Below are positions 1 through 10,895 of a stretch of 64,000 bases of DNA, piece by piece (within the stretch, counting starts at the first letter, position 1; the number at the start of each line of letters is the position of its first letter). The stretch spans positions 39,619 through 103,618 of the forward strand of contig JADJVB010000015.1 of NCBI GenBank assembly GCA_016710745.1, in the 5' to 3' direction. The notes under the pieces are model-generated. The model had not been told where the DNA came from. It did no database searches and worked only from the letters and a program-made list of their open reading frames with translations. A program made the translations under genes and the position numbers. This DNA is from Chitinophagaceae bacterium (GTDB taxonomy: Bacteria > Bacteroidota > Bacteroidia > Chitinophagales > Chitinophagaceae).

Positions 1-187
1 ATTTGTAAAAGATTATGTTAAAGGGATTTTCGTTCACCAACGGTTAACAAAAGCAAATACTTGTTTGGCCAACATCAATAGTTTGCAGATTTTAATTCTT
101 TTGCCGGTTTAGCGGCATTAATAAGTTAGCCACTGTGTAGTGGCCAGACAACTAAAAGGCGTAATTTTGATTCACTAAAAAAGGGTT

Positions 188-1180
188 ATGGAAAAAGCTG
201 TTTATTACGGAGATTATTTGCAACTGGAAAAAATTACCGGTGCACAGGATCCCGAAAGTTTTAAAGCAGGAAAAGAACCGGCACACGATGAAATGCTGTT
301 CATCATCATTCACCAGGCTTATGAACTGTGGTTCAAGCAAATTTTATTTGAAGTGAATTCGGTGATCGGGATCATGAATAAACCCGCAGTGAACGACAAC
401 TCGCCCGACATGCAAACTGTGGTACACCGGCTGAAAAGAGTAGTTACCATTCTGAAAGTTTTGGTACAACAGATCGATATTATGGAAACCATGACCCCGC
501 TGGATTTTTTGGATTTCAGGGATATGTTGCGGCCGGCATCCGGGTTTCAGAGTTACCAATTTAAAGTGCTGGAGGCCAAACTGGGATTAAAGTTTGAACA
601 CCGGCACGGACAAAATTATTATACTTCCCAGCTAAAGGAAAAAGATATTGCTATTATTAAAGATGCCGAAAGTGGACAATCGGTTATTGAACTGATCAAC
701 GCCTGGCTGGAAAGGATGCCCTTTATTACCGATGATTTCTGGAAAAATTATCAGCAGGTTTATGTGGGCAGTTTGGCTGAGGCAGAAAAAAATAATGCCG
801 CTGCTTTTGAAACAACTTTTAATACGGCTGCTGTTGATGCGGAAAGAAACCTTTCGCCAAAAGCCTGCCGTTCGGCGTTGTTTATTATGATGTACCAGGG
901 GTATCCCATGCTTGAACTTCCTTTTCAGTTGCTCGATACGTTGCTGGAGATCGATAACCAGTTGGGAAACTGGCGCTACCGCCATATTAATATGGTGCAG
1001 CGAATGATTGGCACCCGTATTGGCACCGGGGGAAGCACCGGAGCCGGTTATTTAAAAGCGGCTATGGATAAGCATTATATTTTTAAAGAGATCGCCCAGT
1101 TGAATAGTTTTTTAGTGGAGCGGAAAAAGTTGCCCGTGTTGGCAAAGGAAGTGGGAGAGAAGTTGGGGTATAATTTTTAG
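188..1180 (+). CDS. kynA: tryptophan 2,3-dioxygenase
   Basis: Haem enzyme that opens the indole ring of L-tryptophan with O2 to give N-formylkynurenine, the first step of the kynurenine pathway, in the cytoplasm. Seen: the family block H33-D-E followed by H42-Q-A-Y-E-L-W-F-K, and near the C-terminus R-Y-R-H266-x-N-M ahead of a GTGGSTG loop. In the family this region carries the proximal haem histidine and the substrate ammonium site. The 330 residues make it somewhat longer than the proteobacterial enzymes. The ATG at 188 follows a purine-rich stretch (aaaaaaggg) and the family N-terminus starts there. The next gene is convergent, so it appears to be monocistronic. Confidence 0.95.
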   Translation: MEKAVYYGDYLQLEKITGAQDPESFKAGKEPAHDEMLFIIIHQAYELWFKQILFEVNSVIGIMNKPAVNDNSPDMQTVVHRLKRVVTILKVLVQQIDIMETMTPLDFLDFRDMLRPASGFQSYQFKVLEAKLGLKFEHRHGQNYYTSQLKEKDIAIIKDAESGQSVIELINAWLERMPFITDDFWKNYQQVYVGSLAEAEKNNAAAFETTFNTAAVDAERNLSPKACRSALFIMMYQGYPMLELPFQLLDTLLEIDNQLGNWRYRHINMVQRMIGTRIGTGGSTGAGYLKAAMDKHYIFKEIAQLNSFLVERKKLPVLAKEVGEKLGYNF

Positions 1181-1296
1181 GAATATCTTATTAATGAACA
1201 GTTGTTTAGGCGACCAACAACGGCGAAAGAAAATTTAACTCATAGCCCTAGGTGCTTTCCTGAATTAATCGAAGCTTTCCGTGGTAAAACGAAGGG

Positions 1297-2424
1297 TCAA
1301 ACAAGTTCCTTCAATTTCTCCACCACCGTATCAACCTCAGCCTTTGTATTATGTTTACAAAAACTAAAACGAACGGTTACCTGGTTGGGATTATTGGTTA
1401 TGGCGCGGATCACATGGCTACCCTGATCGGCGCCGCTGGTACAGGCACTGCCACCGCTGGCGCAAATATTATTGATATCGAGATTGAAAAGGATCATCTC
1501 CGATTTTTCTGTTTTTGGGAAACCGGCGCTGAGTACGGTATATAAACTGCGGCCTAATGGATCGCCATTGAACGAAACACCCTGAATATGTTTTTTCAAT
1601 TCGTCCATCATGTAATACTTTAATGTGCCGATATAGGCCATATCTTCTTCCTGCGAACCCGTTGCCACTTCGAGTGCTTTGGCAAAACCAACAATACCGT
1701 ACAGGTTTTCAGTTCCGGCACGCATGTTACGTTCCTGTCCGCCACCATGCACAAACGGTTTAATTTTTACATTTTCGTTTATATATAAAATACCCACGCC
1801 TTTTGGTCCATGAAATTTATGAGCGGCACCGGTAACAAAATGCACCGGCGTATTTCTCAGATCGAAAGGGAAATGCCCAACTGTTTGCACGGTGTCGCTG
1901 TGAAAAATGGCACCATATAATTTGCATAGTTCCCCCACGACATGAATGTCTAAAATATTTCCGATCTCGTTATTGGCATGCATTAAAGACACCAGCGTTT
2001 TTTCTTCGCTGACTGCCAAAAGTTTTTCAAGGTCTTCAATATCGATATGCCCGTTGGGTAATAATTTTACATAACTCACTTTAGCCATGTCCATAGTATC
2101 GATATGCTCAACCGAATGAGTTACCGCATGGTGCTCGATCGATGAGGTGATAATGTGTTTGCAACCAAGGTCACGCACAGCACAGGAAATGGCGGTGTTA
2201 TTACTTTCGGTACCACCGCTGGTAAAAAAAATTTCTGCGGGGTGGGCGTTTAAAATTTTTGCCACCGATTTACGGGCTGTTTCGATGGCCATACGGGTTT
2301 CACGACCATACGAATAAATGGAAGAGGGATTGCCGAACTTTTCGGTTAAGTATGGCATCATGGTTTCCAATACCTGTGGGTCAAGTGCGGTGGTTGCTGC
2401 GTTGTCGAAATAAATTCTGTTCAT
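1297..2424 (-). CDS. cysteine desulfurase (NifS/IscS family)
   Basis: PLP enzyme that removes sulfur from L-cysteine as an enzyme persulfide for Fe-S clusters and thio-modifications. Seen: N-terminal YFDNAATT, the PLP lysine K203 in A-A-H-K-F-H-G-P-K-G, R-A-G-T-E-N, and the catalytic cysteine C328 in G-G-S-A-C-T-S-G. The 375 residues match group I NifS/IscS-like enzymes. No iscU or suf genes are adjacent, so the sulfur acceptor is not evident from context. It lies downstream of the phosphohexose mutase on the same strand, separated by 84 bp that contain an inverted repeat. Confidence 0.93.
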   Translation of the reverse strand: MNRIYFDNAATTALDPQVLETMMPYLTEKFGNPSSIYSYGRETRMAIETARKSVAKILNAHPAEIFFTSGGTESNNTAISCAVRDLGCKHIITSSIEHHAVTHSVEHIDTMDMAKVSYVKLLPNGHIDIEDLEKLLAVSEEKTLVSLMHANNEIGNILDIHVVGELCKLYGAIFHSDTVQTVGHFPFDLRNTPVHFVTGAAHKFHGPKGVGILYINENVKIKPFVHGGGQERNMRAGTENLYGIVGFAKALEVATGSQEEDMAYIGTLKYYMMDELKKHIQGVSFNGDPLGRSLYTVLSAGFPKTEKSEMILFNLDINNICASGGSACTSGADQGSHVIRAITNNPNQVTVRFSFCKHNTKAEVDTVVEKLKELV

Positions 2425-2443
2425 ATAGATAAGCTTTTAGCAG

Positions 2444-2484
2444 TTAGCTGTTAAACATTAGCCAGATGTTATTCTAACAGCTAA
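2444..2484 (-). terminator. inverted repeat between mutase and cysteine desulfurase genes
   Basis: A perfect 10-bp inverted repeat, ttagctgtta at 2444 and taacagctaa at 2475, lies in the 84-bp gap after the mutase stop. It has no strong T tract in either direction, so it may be a weak terminator or a processing hairpin. Function is inferred from position only. Confidence 0.4.
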
Positions 2485-2508
2485 TGTCTTACAGCTATCC
2501 GCTGTTTT

Positions 2509-3888
2509 TTACATCATCTTCCCAATATCCTGCATCAGCTTCTTCGCAATGTTGTCGGCCGTGGTTTCAAAATTACTTTCGGCATAAATACGAATAATAG
2601 GTTCGGTGTTACTGGTTCGCAAGTGCACCCAGTCATTATCAAGTTCTATTTTCAATCCGTCCTCGTCGTTAATCGGATGCGATTTGTATAGATCCTTGAT
2701 GCTGGCAAAAATAGTTTTTACATCGGTGCCTTTCGCCAGTTCAATTTTATTTTTGCTGATAAAATAATCGGGATAGGTATTACGCAACTGTTTGATGCTT
2801 CTGTTGCTTTTTGCAAGATGCGTTAAAAAAAGAGCGATACCAATCAATGCATCCCTGCCATAATGCAGATCGGGTATGATAATGCCGCCATTTCCTTCGC
2901 CGCCGATCACGGCATTTACCGCTTTCATTTTGTTTACCACATTCACTTCTCCAACCATGCTGGGGAAATAGTCGCCCCCATGTTTTATCGTGATGTCTTT
3001 CAGCGCCCTTGACGACGACATATTGGAAACAGTATTACCTTTTCGCATGCTCAAAACATAATCGGCTACCGCCACCAGGGTATATTCTTCCCCAAACATG
3101 CTGCCATCTTCACAAACAAAACAAAGACGGTCAACATCCGGGTCAACGGCTATGCCCAGGTCGGCATTATTTTTTACAACGGCACTACTCAGGTCTTTCA
3201 AATGCTCAGGTAGTGGTTCGGGGTTATGCGCAAACCTGCCATTTACCTCTTCGTTCAACAGCACAATTTCTGTAACGCCCAATGCATTTAATAATGCCGG
3301 AACCGCAATAGCGCCGGTACTGTTTACCGCGTCCACAACCACTTTAAAATGCTTGTTTTTTATTAGTTCCCGGTCAACCAATTCATAATTTGCAACAGCA
3401 TCGATATGCTTTTGCAGTAGATGATCATCTTTTGTATAACTGCCCAGTTTATCAACTTTGGCAAAAAGAAAATCTTCGTTTTCGGCGGCTGTTAAAATAA
3501 GCTGCCCTTCTTCGGAACTGATAAACTCGCCTTTATTATTCAATAGTTTTAATGCATTCCATTCCTGGGGATTATGACTGGCCGTGAGAATAATACCGCC
3601 GGCAGCTTTTTCAAATTGTACGGCCATTTCAACCGTTGGTGTGGTACTTAGTCCAAGGTCGATAACGTCCAGTCCCAGCCCAAGCAAAGTATTAACAACC
3701 AGGTTACTTACCATATTACCACTGATCCTGCCGTCGCGGCCGATAATAATTTTTATATTGGAACCCTGTTGCATGATCCAGCTGCCATAGGCAGCAGCAA
3801 ATTTTACAATATCAATGGGAGTAAGGTTTTCATTGGGTTTTCCGCCAATGGTGCCCCTGATCCCGGATATACTCTTTATCAATGCCAT
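2509..3888 (-). CDS. glmM: phosphoglucosamine mutase / phosphomannomutase family
   Basis: Alpha-D-phosphohexomutase, probably interconverting glucosamine-6-P and glucosamine-1-P for peptidoglycan and LPS precursors. Seen in order: SISGIRGTIGG at the N-terminus, the phosphoserine loop T-A-S-H-N-P, the Mg-binding loop D-P-D-V-D-R, the sugar-specificity loop G-E-G-N-G-G and the C-terminal phosphate-binding R-T-S-N-T-E-P. The start is taken at 3888, immediately before ALIKSISGIRG. An ATG 29 codons upstream adds residues unlike the family. At 459 residues it fits GlmM/PMM. Substrate specificity cannot be set from motifs alone, so the symbol is tentative. Confidence 0.88.
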   Translation of the reverse strand: MALIKSISGIRGTIGGKPNENLTPIDIVKFAAAYGSWIMQQGSNIKIIIGRDGRISGNMVSNLVVNTLLGLGLDVIDLGLSTTPTVEMAVQFEKAAGGIILTASHNPQEWNALKLLNNKGEFISSEEGQLILTAAENEDFLFAKVDKLGSYTKDDHLLQKHIDAVANYELVDRELIKNKHFKVVVDAVNSTGAIAVPALLNALGVTEIVLLNEEVNGRFAHNPEPLPEHLKDLSSAVVKNNADLGIAVDPDVDRLCFVCEDGSMFGEEYTLVAVADYVLSMRKGNTVSNMSSSRALKDITIKHGGDYFPSMVGEVNVVNKMKAVNAVIGGEGNGGIIIPDLHYGRDALIGIALFLTHLAKSNRSIKQLRNTYPDYFISKNKIELAKGTDVKTIFASIKDLYKSHPINDEDGLKIELDNDWVHLRTSNTEPIIRIYAESNFETTADNIAKKLMQDIGKMM

Positions 3889-4021
3889 TATTAAATCCTT
3901 TAAGGAGGGCAAAGATAAGAAACTGTTGAGAGTTTTGTTTGGAGCTGTTTCGGCCTGGTAAATCAACCGGTACAAACATCAATACCCGAACTTTAGTCTC
4001 TATTGCATTAACTTTGCCGGC

Positions 4022-4765
4022 ATGCAACAAACCTGGTTCAAAGACTGGTTCAACTCGCCGTATTATCATCAGCTCTATTTCAACAGGGATGATCGGGAAG
4101 CGGCTCTTTTCATAGATAAACTGATTGGTTATTTAAGACCCGTACCCGGGAGCCTGATGCTGGACGTTGCCTGTGGCAAAGGACGCCATTCCATTCAACT
4201 GGCGCAGAAAGGATTTGATGTTACCGGGATCGACCTGAGCGAAGATAGTATCAAGGATGCCTTATTATCGCGGTCGGATGCACTGCATTTTTACATACAT
4301 GATATGCGCCTGCCTTTCTGGATTAATTATTTTGATTATGCCTTTAATTTTTTTACCAGTTTTGGTTATTTTAATTCGAGGCGGGAGCATGATAATGCTA
4401 TTCGTACCATTGCCCAATCCTTAAAAAAAGAGGGAACTTTTGTGATGGATTTTTTGAATGTGCATTATGCCGAAGATCACCTGGTTCATCAGTCGGAAAA
4501 GGAAATCGACGGGGTCAATTTTGTGATAACCAAATGGTTCGATGAAACACATTTTTATAAAAAAATTGTTGTAGAAGATGAAACCTTGCGGGAACCGATT
4601 GTACACATCGAAAAAGTGGCCAAGTTTTCCCTGGGCGATTTTACAGAAATGTTTGCATACCATAAGCTCCAGATACAGGAAGTATTTGGCGACTACGACT
4701 TTGGACATTATGATGTAAAAAAATCGCAGAGAATGGTGATGATTGCGAAAAAGGTAAATCTTTAA
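4022..4765 (+). CDS. class I SAM-dependent methyltransferase
   Basis: The N-terminal half carries SAM motif I, M-L-D-V-A-C-G-K-G-R-H, at about residues 46-56, followed by the acidic end of strand 2, V-T-G-I-D-L-S. These place it in the Rossmann-fold class I methyltransferases. The 247 residues include a beta-rich C-terminal section. The substrate cannot be read from the sequence, and the neighbours (divergent mutase, convergent sulfatase) do not suggest one. Confidence 0.85.
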   Translation: MQQTWFKDWFNSPYYHQLYFNRDDREAALFIDKLIGYLRPVPGSLMLDVACGKGRHSIQLAQKGFDVTGIDLSEDSIKDALLSRSDALHFYIHDMRLPFWINYFDYAFNFFTSFGYFNSRREHDNAIRTIAQSLKKEGTFVMDFLNVHYAEDHLVHQSEKEIDGVNFVITKWFDETHFYKKIVVEDETLREPIVHIEKVAKFSLGDFTEMFAYHKLQIQEVFGDYDFGHYDVKKSQRMVMIAKKVNL

Positions 4766-4850
4766 ATGGTTCAGATCGCCTGGTGCGCCCCCGCTCTTGG
4801 TGAATGATGCCGGTCGCTGGTATTGCCCCAACTCCGGGTGCCAATTTTTC

Positions 4851-6835
4851 TTACTTGTTTTTATTATTGATCAGCATCCACCGGGATGTTTCGTATATGG
4901 CTGACGTGAGTTTGGATAAATATTTTTTTACAGAATCCTGCTGTGGCAGCGTTAATTGCGGCCCGTTGTTACGCACGGGAACCAATTCTTCTTTTTTAAT
5001 CCTGATATTTTTGCGAAAAAAATAATCATCATTAACCATACCGATCCAGCCGGGCGCATGGTAAATGATAAATGCAGCATTTTCTTTTTTAAGCGGATCA
5101 AGCAGGTCGCGGCCCAGTGTAGTATTTAAATAAGGTTGCTGGATCATTCCGGCTATGGTAGGTAAAATATCAATCTGCGAAACGGCTTCCGGTCTTTTTT
5201 GGGGGAGCAGCAATGCAGGCGAATAAAATAACAGCGGCACATGTTCTTCGCTTAACCTTTGTTCCGTCCAGGCTTTGGGGTAGATGGCTTCTGCGTTTCC
5301 TTCCACACCATGGTCGCCGGTGAAGATAAAGATCGTATTGTTGTAGTAGGGCGAATTTTTGGCAGCTTCCATGAATTTTTCAATGCAATAATCGGTGTAG
5401 GCGAAAGCATGGTATTCTTTCAACGATTCGAAACCATATTTATTCAGATCCGGCTCCGGAATATGCTGACGAACAAAATCGCTGTCTTCCTCCGGAATAT
5501 TAAAGGGCCGGTGATTATCGGCCGTTTGAATGATGGCAAAAAAAGGTTTTTCCTGTTTGGCCAGCACGTCATTGGATTCGAGAAATAAATTTTTATCACT
5601 GATGCCCCAAACGTTTAATCGCTGCGATTTGTATTGGCCCTCTTCATACATGTGTACGTCTTTAATATTGGAAATGAGGCCCTTGAAGTTATTGAACTGG
5701 CTTCTGCCTCCAATAAAATAAAATTTTTCGTATCCGTCAAAATCATTGATAATGGTTCGTTGGTTTACCGATTCTTCGTTGCGGGTCGAAAATTTAGATA
5801 GCTGTACATCAGGTATTCCGGTAACAGTTGCAAATACGCCGCGGGCTGTTCCAAAACTGGGGGTAAAACACCACTCAAAAAAAATGCCCTTATTGCACAT
5901 CTGACTGAAGTAAGGTGTGTGCTGTTCAGCGGATTGCCGCTCATGGAACTCTTGTACATGCTAAAGCTTTCGCAGATCACCAATACTACATTTGGTTGAC
6001 TTTCGAGAGCCTTGCTGCCCGGGTGAACCAATCGGCTATATCCTTTTTGAAAGCTATTGTCTTTATCCAGTTGAAGAAAGCGGCTTATTTCTTCGTAATA
6101 TTCACTGGCCCTGTTATTATGATCAGGATTTCTGAATTGCAGGGTGGTAAAGAAATTCTGCAGGGGATTAAGCGCCAGGTTACTTTTGAATTCGTCGTTT
6201 AATTTAAACGCCCTGAAAAAATCCAGCGGTTGTACTGTGAAAAAACCATACACAAACCAGCCCAGCAGCACTAAGGCCATGGCATGCCAACGCCGGCGGT
6301 AGGTAAATTTATGGATGTTCAGATTTTTTTCAGTTACATCAATATGTGTTCGTCTAAACATCCAGGTCATCATGATCACGGCACCAGCCAATCCAAACAG
6401 TATCCAAACCACCGGGTAGCTTTGCCATACCATTTGGATACTTTCCCTGGGATCTTCGGCAAATATCAACGCATCTGCATTTAACCTGGCGTTTATATAA
6501 GCAAACTGGCCGAAATCTGCTCCATAAAAGAACAGCACGAATAAGGTTACCAGCCCGAGGTAGGCCGTCCATCTTTTTTTACTTCTGTCGCTGTAGAAAG
6601 GGGATAATCGCGGGTACAATGCCAGCAGGGCAATCGGAAGTAAAATAATGGCGATCCAGCGCAGGTCATATTTCAGGCCGAGCCAGAAAGAAGCGCCCAA
6701 TTCCAGGGTTTTTATTGAACCGGGTTTAAAAAAGATGACCGTGGCAATGCGGAAGGCGGTAAAAATGCATAAGTATATAACGAATAGTTTTACTATCCAT
6801 TGTATCGTTTTAGGTACCCGCCTGCTGATGAGCAT
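4851..6835 (-). pseudogene. LTA synthase family sulfatase, frameshifted
   Basis: Membrane-anchored alkaline-phosphatase-superfamily protein of the LtaS/MdoB type, which transfers phosphoglycerol-like or phosphoethanolamine-like groups to envelope glycans. The N-terminal part (5920-6835) has several membrane segments and the start of the catalytic domain (NVVLVICESFS, then S-M-S-G-N-P-L-N-S-T). The rest (4851-about 5915) reads in another frame with G-T-A-R-G-V, T-G-D-H-G and H-V-P-L-L-F-Y. The break lies in an ACACAC tract at about 5915-5921, where a 2-base insertion explains the shift. Removing it restores the sequence seen in the paralogue at 6948-8944. It may be a real mutation or a sequencing error. 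Confidence 0.8.
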
Positions 6836-6947
6836 AGTGTATAATTTCCTTTAGCCTGAAAGAAGATTGTGAAATTACAAAAACTACCGGACAGAAGCCT
6901 TATTGATTGGGGATGTGGACTAAAACCGGTAACGAAGAACAACGTTC

Positions 6948-8944
6948 TTATTGTTTCTTTTTGTTATTGAGCAACAGGTATTTTGAAGTTTCGTAATACA
7001 CATCCGTCAGCCGGTGCAGGTAATTTCTGATACTGTCGGTACTTGTATTTACCGGAACCGGGTCATTACCGGTCATCGATACAAGATCTTCCTTACCGGT
7101 TTTGAAATTTTTCAGGTAATAATATTGGTTGCTCACCAATCCTACTGTTTTAACATCGTGATCAATAATAAAGGCCAGCTTTTGCATGTTCATTTTGACA
7201 GAAGAAAGCGTATCGAATAAATTTCGGCCCAGCGAATAATTGCTGTACGGTATTTTAATAAGAGACGCAATGGAAGGCAAAATATCAAGCTGCGAGCAAA
7301 CATCATTAATTCTGTTCGGTTTTAAGCGTGCCGGGGCATAAAATAAAAGGGGCACGTGTTCGGCGGTAAGGCCCTGCTCAGTCCAGCTTTTAGGAAAATA
7401 ATCCAGGTTGCCGTTAAACCGGATACCGTGGTCGCCCACGAATACAAAAATGGTGTTTTTAAAGTAGGCTTCTTTTTGGGCTGCTTCAATAAATTTTTGA
7501 AACCCAAAATCGGTATACCGAAATGCATTCAACTCTTCATTGCTTTCAAAACCAAAGCGTTTTAACGAATCGGATGTAAAGGAAACCAATTTAAACTCAT
7601 CACGGTCTTCGTCGGGGATTGTGTACGGGCGGTGGTTATCGGCGGTTTGAATAACGGCAAAGAATGGACTGGTTTGTTTTTTTAGGATCTTATTCGATTC
7701 TAAAAATAGATTCTTGTCGCTGATGCCCCAAACGTCTATTTTTTTTGCGTTATAATCGTCCTGTTCATATAGTTTCAGGTTATTGATATTGTTGGTCAAT
7801 AATCCGCGGATATTGGCCCAGGTGGCGCTTCCGCCCAAAAAGTAAAAATTATTGTAACCGGTAAAGCTGTTGATGATGGTACGTTGATCAACGGCATTTG
7901 GGTTGCGACTGGCCGTTTTCGGAGTCGCAACATCAGGAATGCCGGTAATAGTGGCCCAAACGCCCCTGGCCGTGCCATAGGCCGGCGTAAAACAACGGTC
8001 GAAGAAAATACCCTGTTTGCACAAATCGTTGAAAAATGGCGTACTATTCAATGGGTTATTGTACATGCTGCTTTTGTACGAACTAAAACTTTCGCAGATC
8101 ACCAATACGATATTTGGTTTGTTGCCGTTGCTATCGGCAATAGAATAGCTTCTTTTAAAATTCAATGTGGCACTGTCGGGTGCCGTAACGCCGAGGTAAT
8201 CGGCCATGAAGGCATAATCGGTCTTAAGTTTTTTGACATCGTAGGAAGCATTTCTGAAATTTAATGTGCTTAAAAAACTTTGAAAGGGGTTAAGGGCCAG
8301 GTTAGCTTTAAAATCGTCGCTCAAGGTATAAGCATCGCTCCAGCGCAAGGGAAACTGGCCGATCTTACCGAAAATAAAAATGCCAAAGATCAGGAATGCG
8401 GCAACGTATTGCCATCTTCCCTTGCGTTTGTAATAACTATCTTCCTGTTGAAAAGTGGCCAGCCATGTTGCAAATCCAAACCTTGCCAGAACCAGTAATA
8501 CGATCAGCGACAAAAAGATCTTTATCAATGGGTAGGATTGCCACATCATGTTAAACGAGATGCCCGCATCTTCAGCGTAATTTAAAACGGTGGCGTTGAG
8601 GCGTTGATGTAAATAATCGAAATGATAGTAGTCGATCGCCAAAACCAGCACCATCACGATAAATATGAACGGCAGCATGATATTCCAGAAAGTGCCGGCT
8701 CTGTTGTTTTTGAATGGATTCAGCAAAGGGAAAGCAGTTAATAGCATCATGGCCAGTCCGATCACACAAACTACCCGGGCATCATAACGAAAACCCAAAA
8801 TAAAAGCTGATCCCGACAGCGCCTTGCCGGGTGGATTGAATGACCAAAAATGATCAGCCTGGAAACGGTCAAAATCAGCAATAAGACCAAGAGCACCGAA
8901 AAGATCCACCGCAAGCGTTTTGGAATCCGTTTTAAAAACAGCAT
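6948..8944 (-). CDS. LTA synthase family sulfatase
   Basis: Paralogue of the preceding gene, in tandem on the same strand. It has N-terminal membrane segments, then a periplasmic sulfatase/LtaS-like domain with C-E-S-F-S-S-Y-K (nucleophile region), G-T-A-R-G-V-W-A-T, and V-G-D-H-G-I plus E-H-V-P-L-L metal-site motifs. The open frame from 8909 lacks a normal start. Upstream, an ATG at 8944 encodes a hydrophobic helix that joins the domain if one base is changed in the A5 run near 8850. I therefore give 8944 as the start, with an apparent frameshift at about 8850. The substrate is unknown. Confidence 0.8.
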
Positions 8945-9027
8945 GACAATTGTTTAATAAGATGACAAATTTAGTTTAATTATTTTTGTGCCGTTGCCGA
9001 TTTTGGCAAACACCTATCTTGCATCTC

Positions 9028-9591
9028 ATGGAACAACTGCTGACGCTCGACAAATATCTTTTCAGGCTGATCAATTACGGCGGCAGCAATTCCTTTTTCG
9101 ATTGGCTGATGCCCTGGCTGCGTAATTCAAATATGTGGAATCCGCTTTATCTGTTCCTTGTTTTACTGGTTACCATCAATTACCGGAGAACGGGCTGGTG
9201 GTGGGTGGTATTTGCTGCGGGTACGGTGGTTCTCACCGATTTTGTAAGCAGCAGCATAATCAAGAACAATATTATCCGGCTGCGACCCTGTAACGAGCCC
9301 GATATCGCCGGCTGGATCCATGTGTTGGTGGGCTATCGTCCGCAAAGTTCCAGTTTCACATCATCGCATGCGGCCAATCATTTTGGCATGGCAATGTTTT
9401 TGTACCTAACCCTGAATACCCGGTTTAAAACCTGGCCGGTTTTGTTTTTCGTATGGGCCTTCGCCATCTCTTTTGCCCAGGTGTATGTGGGGGTGCATTA
9501 TCCACTTGATATAACGGGTGGAGCGCTAATTGGAATACTTATCGGATATTTGTCCGGAAAATCGTTTAATAAAAACTACGGTTTAGTATAA
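9028..9591 (+). CDS. PAP2 superfamily membrane phosphatase
   Basis: Integral-membrane acid phosphatase, probably acting on a lipid pyrophosphate or phosphatidic acid. All three family motifs are visible: K-N-N-I-I-R-L-R-P (motif 1), S-S-H-A-A-N-H (motif 2, with serine and alanine in place of the usual P-S-G-H) and A-Q-V-Y-V-G-V-H-Y-P-L-D (motif 3). The start at 9028 gives MEQLLTLDKYLF; an upstream in-frame ATG at 8986 adds atypical residues. It is co-directional with the next gene, whose ATG lies 5 bp beyond the stop. Confidence 0.88.
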   Translation: MEQLLTLDKYLFRLINYGGSNSFFDWLMPWLRNSNMWNPLYLFLVLLVTINYRRTGWWWVVFAAGTVVLTDFVSSSIIKNNIIRLRPCNEPDIAGWIHVLVGYRPQSSSFTSSHAANHFGMAMFLYLTLNTRFKTWPVLFFVWAFAISFAQVYVGVHYPLDITGGALIGILIGYLSGKSFNKNYGLV

Positions 9592-9596
9592 ATATT

Positions 9597-10895
9597 ATGG
9601 TTGAAATTTTCATATTGGCGGTTTTGATTATAGTGAACGGACTTTTTGTAATGACCGAAATTGCGCTGGTTAGTGCCCGAAAATCCCGTTTGGAATCGAT
9701 GGCAAAAAAGGGTGATGCAAAGGCAAAAGTAGCCCTGGACCTGGCAGAAAATCCCGAAAAATTCCTGTCAACCGCCCAGATTTTTATTACGCTGATCGCG
9801 ATATTAACGGGTGTGTATTCAGGGGAAAAATTTGGGCAGTTGGTGGAACCCTCTATTAGAAAAATAGCCATCCTGGAACCCTATGCGGCAACCATTTCCA
9901 CCGTTATTATTGTTATCATCGTAACTTTTCTTTCTATTATTTTTGGAGAATTAGTGCCCAAAAGACTGGGCATGTTACGTGCCGAAAAAATAGCCTTACT
10001 GGTATCGGCCCCCATGAACGCATTGTCGGTGGTTACCTATCCGATCGTATGGTTATTATCGAAAATTTCGCAGTTGTTCTTTAAAATATTCAATATCAAA
10101 ACAGCGGCGGATAATTCCGTTACGGAAGAGGAGATCAAAGCCATGATCAGTGAAGGAAGTGAGCATGGCGCTATTGAAGAAGAGGAAAAAGATATTATTG
10201 AACGGCTGTTTCACCTCGGCGACCGCAATATCACCTCTTTAATGACGCACCGTACCGATATTGTTTGGTTTGATGAGCAGGATACCGTACAGGATTTTAA
10301 AGACCGTTTCGATAACCTGACTTACTCAACCTATCCCATCTGCGATAAAGTGGTTGATGATATTACCGGAGTTGTATTTGTAAAAGATATTGTAAAAGCA
10401 TCATCCACTACCACCATGAAGGAATTGGCCAAGCCGGCCATGTTTGTGCCCGAGAATAACAGCGCATACCAATTGCTCGAAAAATTCAAGTCTTCTAAAA
10501 TACACAGTTGTTTTATCGTAAATGAATATGGAACACTGGAAGGTATGATCACGTTGAACGATATTCTGGAAGCGATCGTTGGCGACGTGCCGCAAAGCGG
10601 CCAGGATGAATATGAGATCGTTGAACGGGCTGATGGTTCATTCCTGGTTGACGCCCAAATACCCTTTTATGATTTCTTAAGCCATTTTGAAAAAACCGAA
10701 TGGATGAACGAAGGGGAACATGATTTTGACACCATTGCCGGGTTTGTATTACACGAACTGGAGCATATTCCTGTTACCGGCGAACGCTTCGACTGGAATG
10801 GATTTGATTTTGAGATCGTTGATATGGATGGTCAGCGAATTGACAAATTGTTGGTAAAAATTTCACCCGAATTAAAAGAGGACATGGAGGATTAA
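9597..10895 (+). CDS. DUF21/CBS-pair hemolysin-like transporter (CNNM/CorC family)
   Basis: Layout: an N-terminal DUF21 membrane domain (residues 1-about 180; starts with a hydrophobic helix and has G-E-L-V-P-K-R), a CBS pair (about 200-325; M-T-H-R-T-D-I and I-V-N-E-Y-G-T-L-E-G) and a C-terminal CorC_HlyC domain (about 340-425; D-E-Y-E-I-V and D-T-I-A-G-F-V). Members of this family are implicated in Mg/Co efflux; the older hemolysin name is historical. It follows the PAP2 gene with a 5-bp gap, so they are probably co-transcribed. Its end overlaps the convergent DUF6702 gene by 4 bp. Confidence 0.92.
   Translation: MVEIFILAVLIIVNGLFVMTEIALVSARKSRLESMAKKGDAKAKVALDLAENPEKFLSTAQIFITLIAILTGVYSGEKFGQLVEPSIRKIAILEPYAATISTVIIVIIVTFLSIIFGELVPKRLGMLRAEKIALLVSAPMNALSVVTYPIVWLLSKISQLFFKIFNIKTAADNSVTEEEIKAMISEGSEHGAIEEEEKDIIERLFHLGDRNITSLMTHRTDIVWFDEQDTVQDFKDRFDNLTYSTYPICDKVVDDITGVVFVKDIVKASSTTTMKELAKPAMFVPENNSAYQLLEKFKSSKIHSCFIVNEYGTLEGMITLNDILEAIVGDVPQSGQDEYEIVERADGSFLVDAQIPFYDFLSHFEKTEWMNEGEHDFDTIAGFVLHELEHIPVTGERFDWNGFDFEIVDMDGQRIDKLLVKISPELKEDMED

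Noticed and set aside
1..187. Array remnant or gene at the left edge
   Set aside because: No site-like sequence and no credible gene; only AT-rich upstream DNA of the tryptophan dioxygenase gene.
1202..1426. Plus-strand open frame opposite the cysteine desulfurase 3' end
   Set aside because: Shadow of the well-conserved minus-strand gene; no family features.
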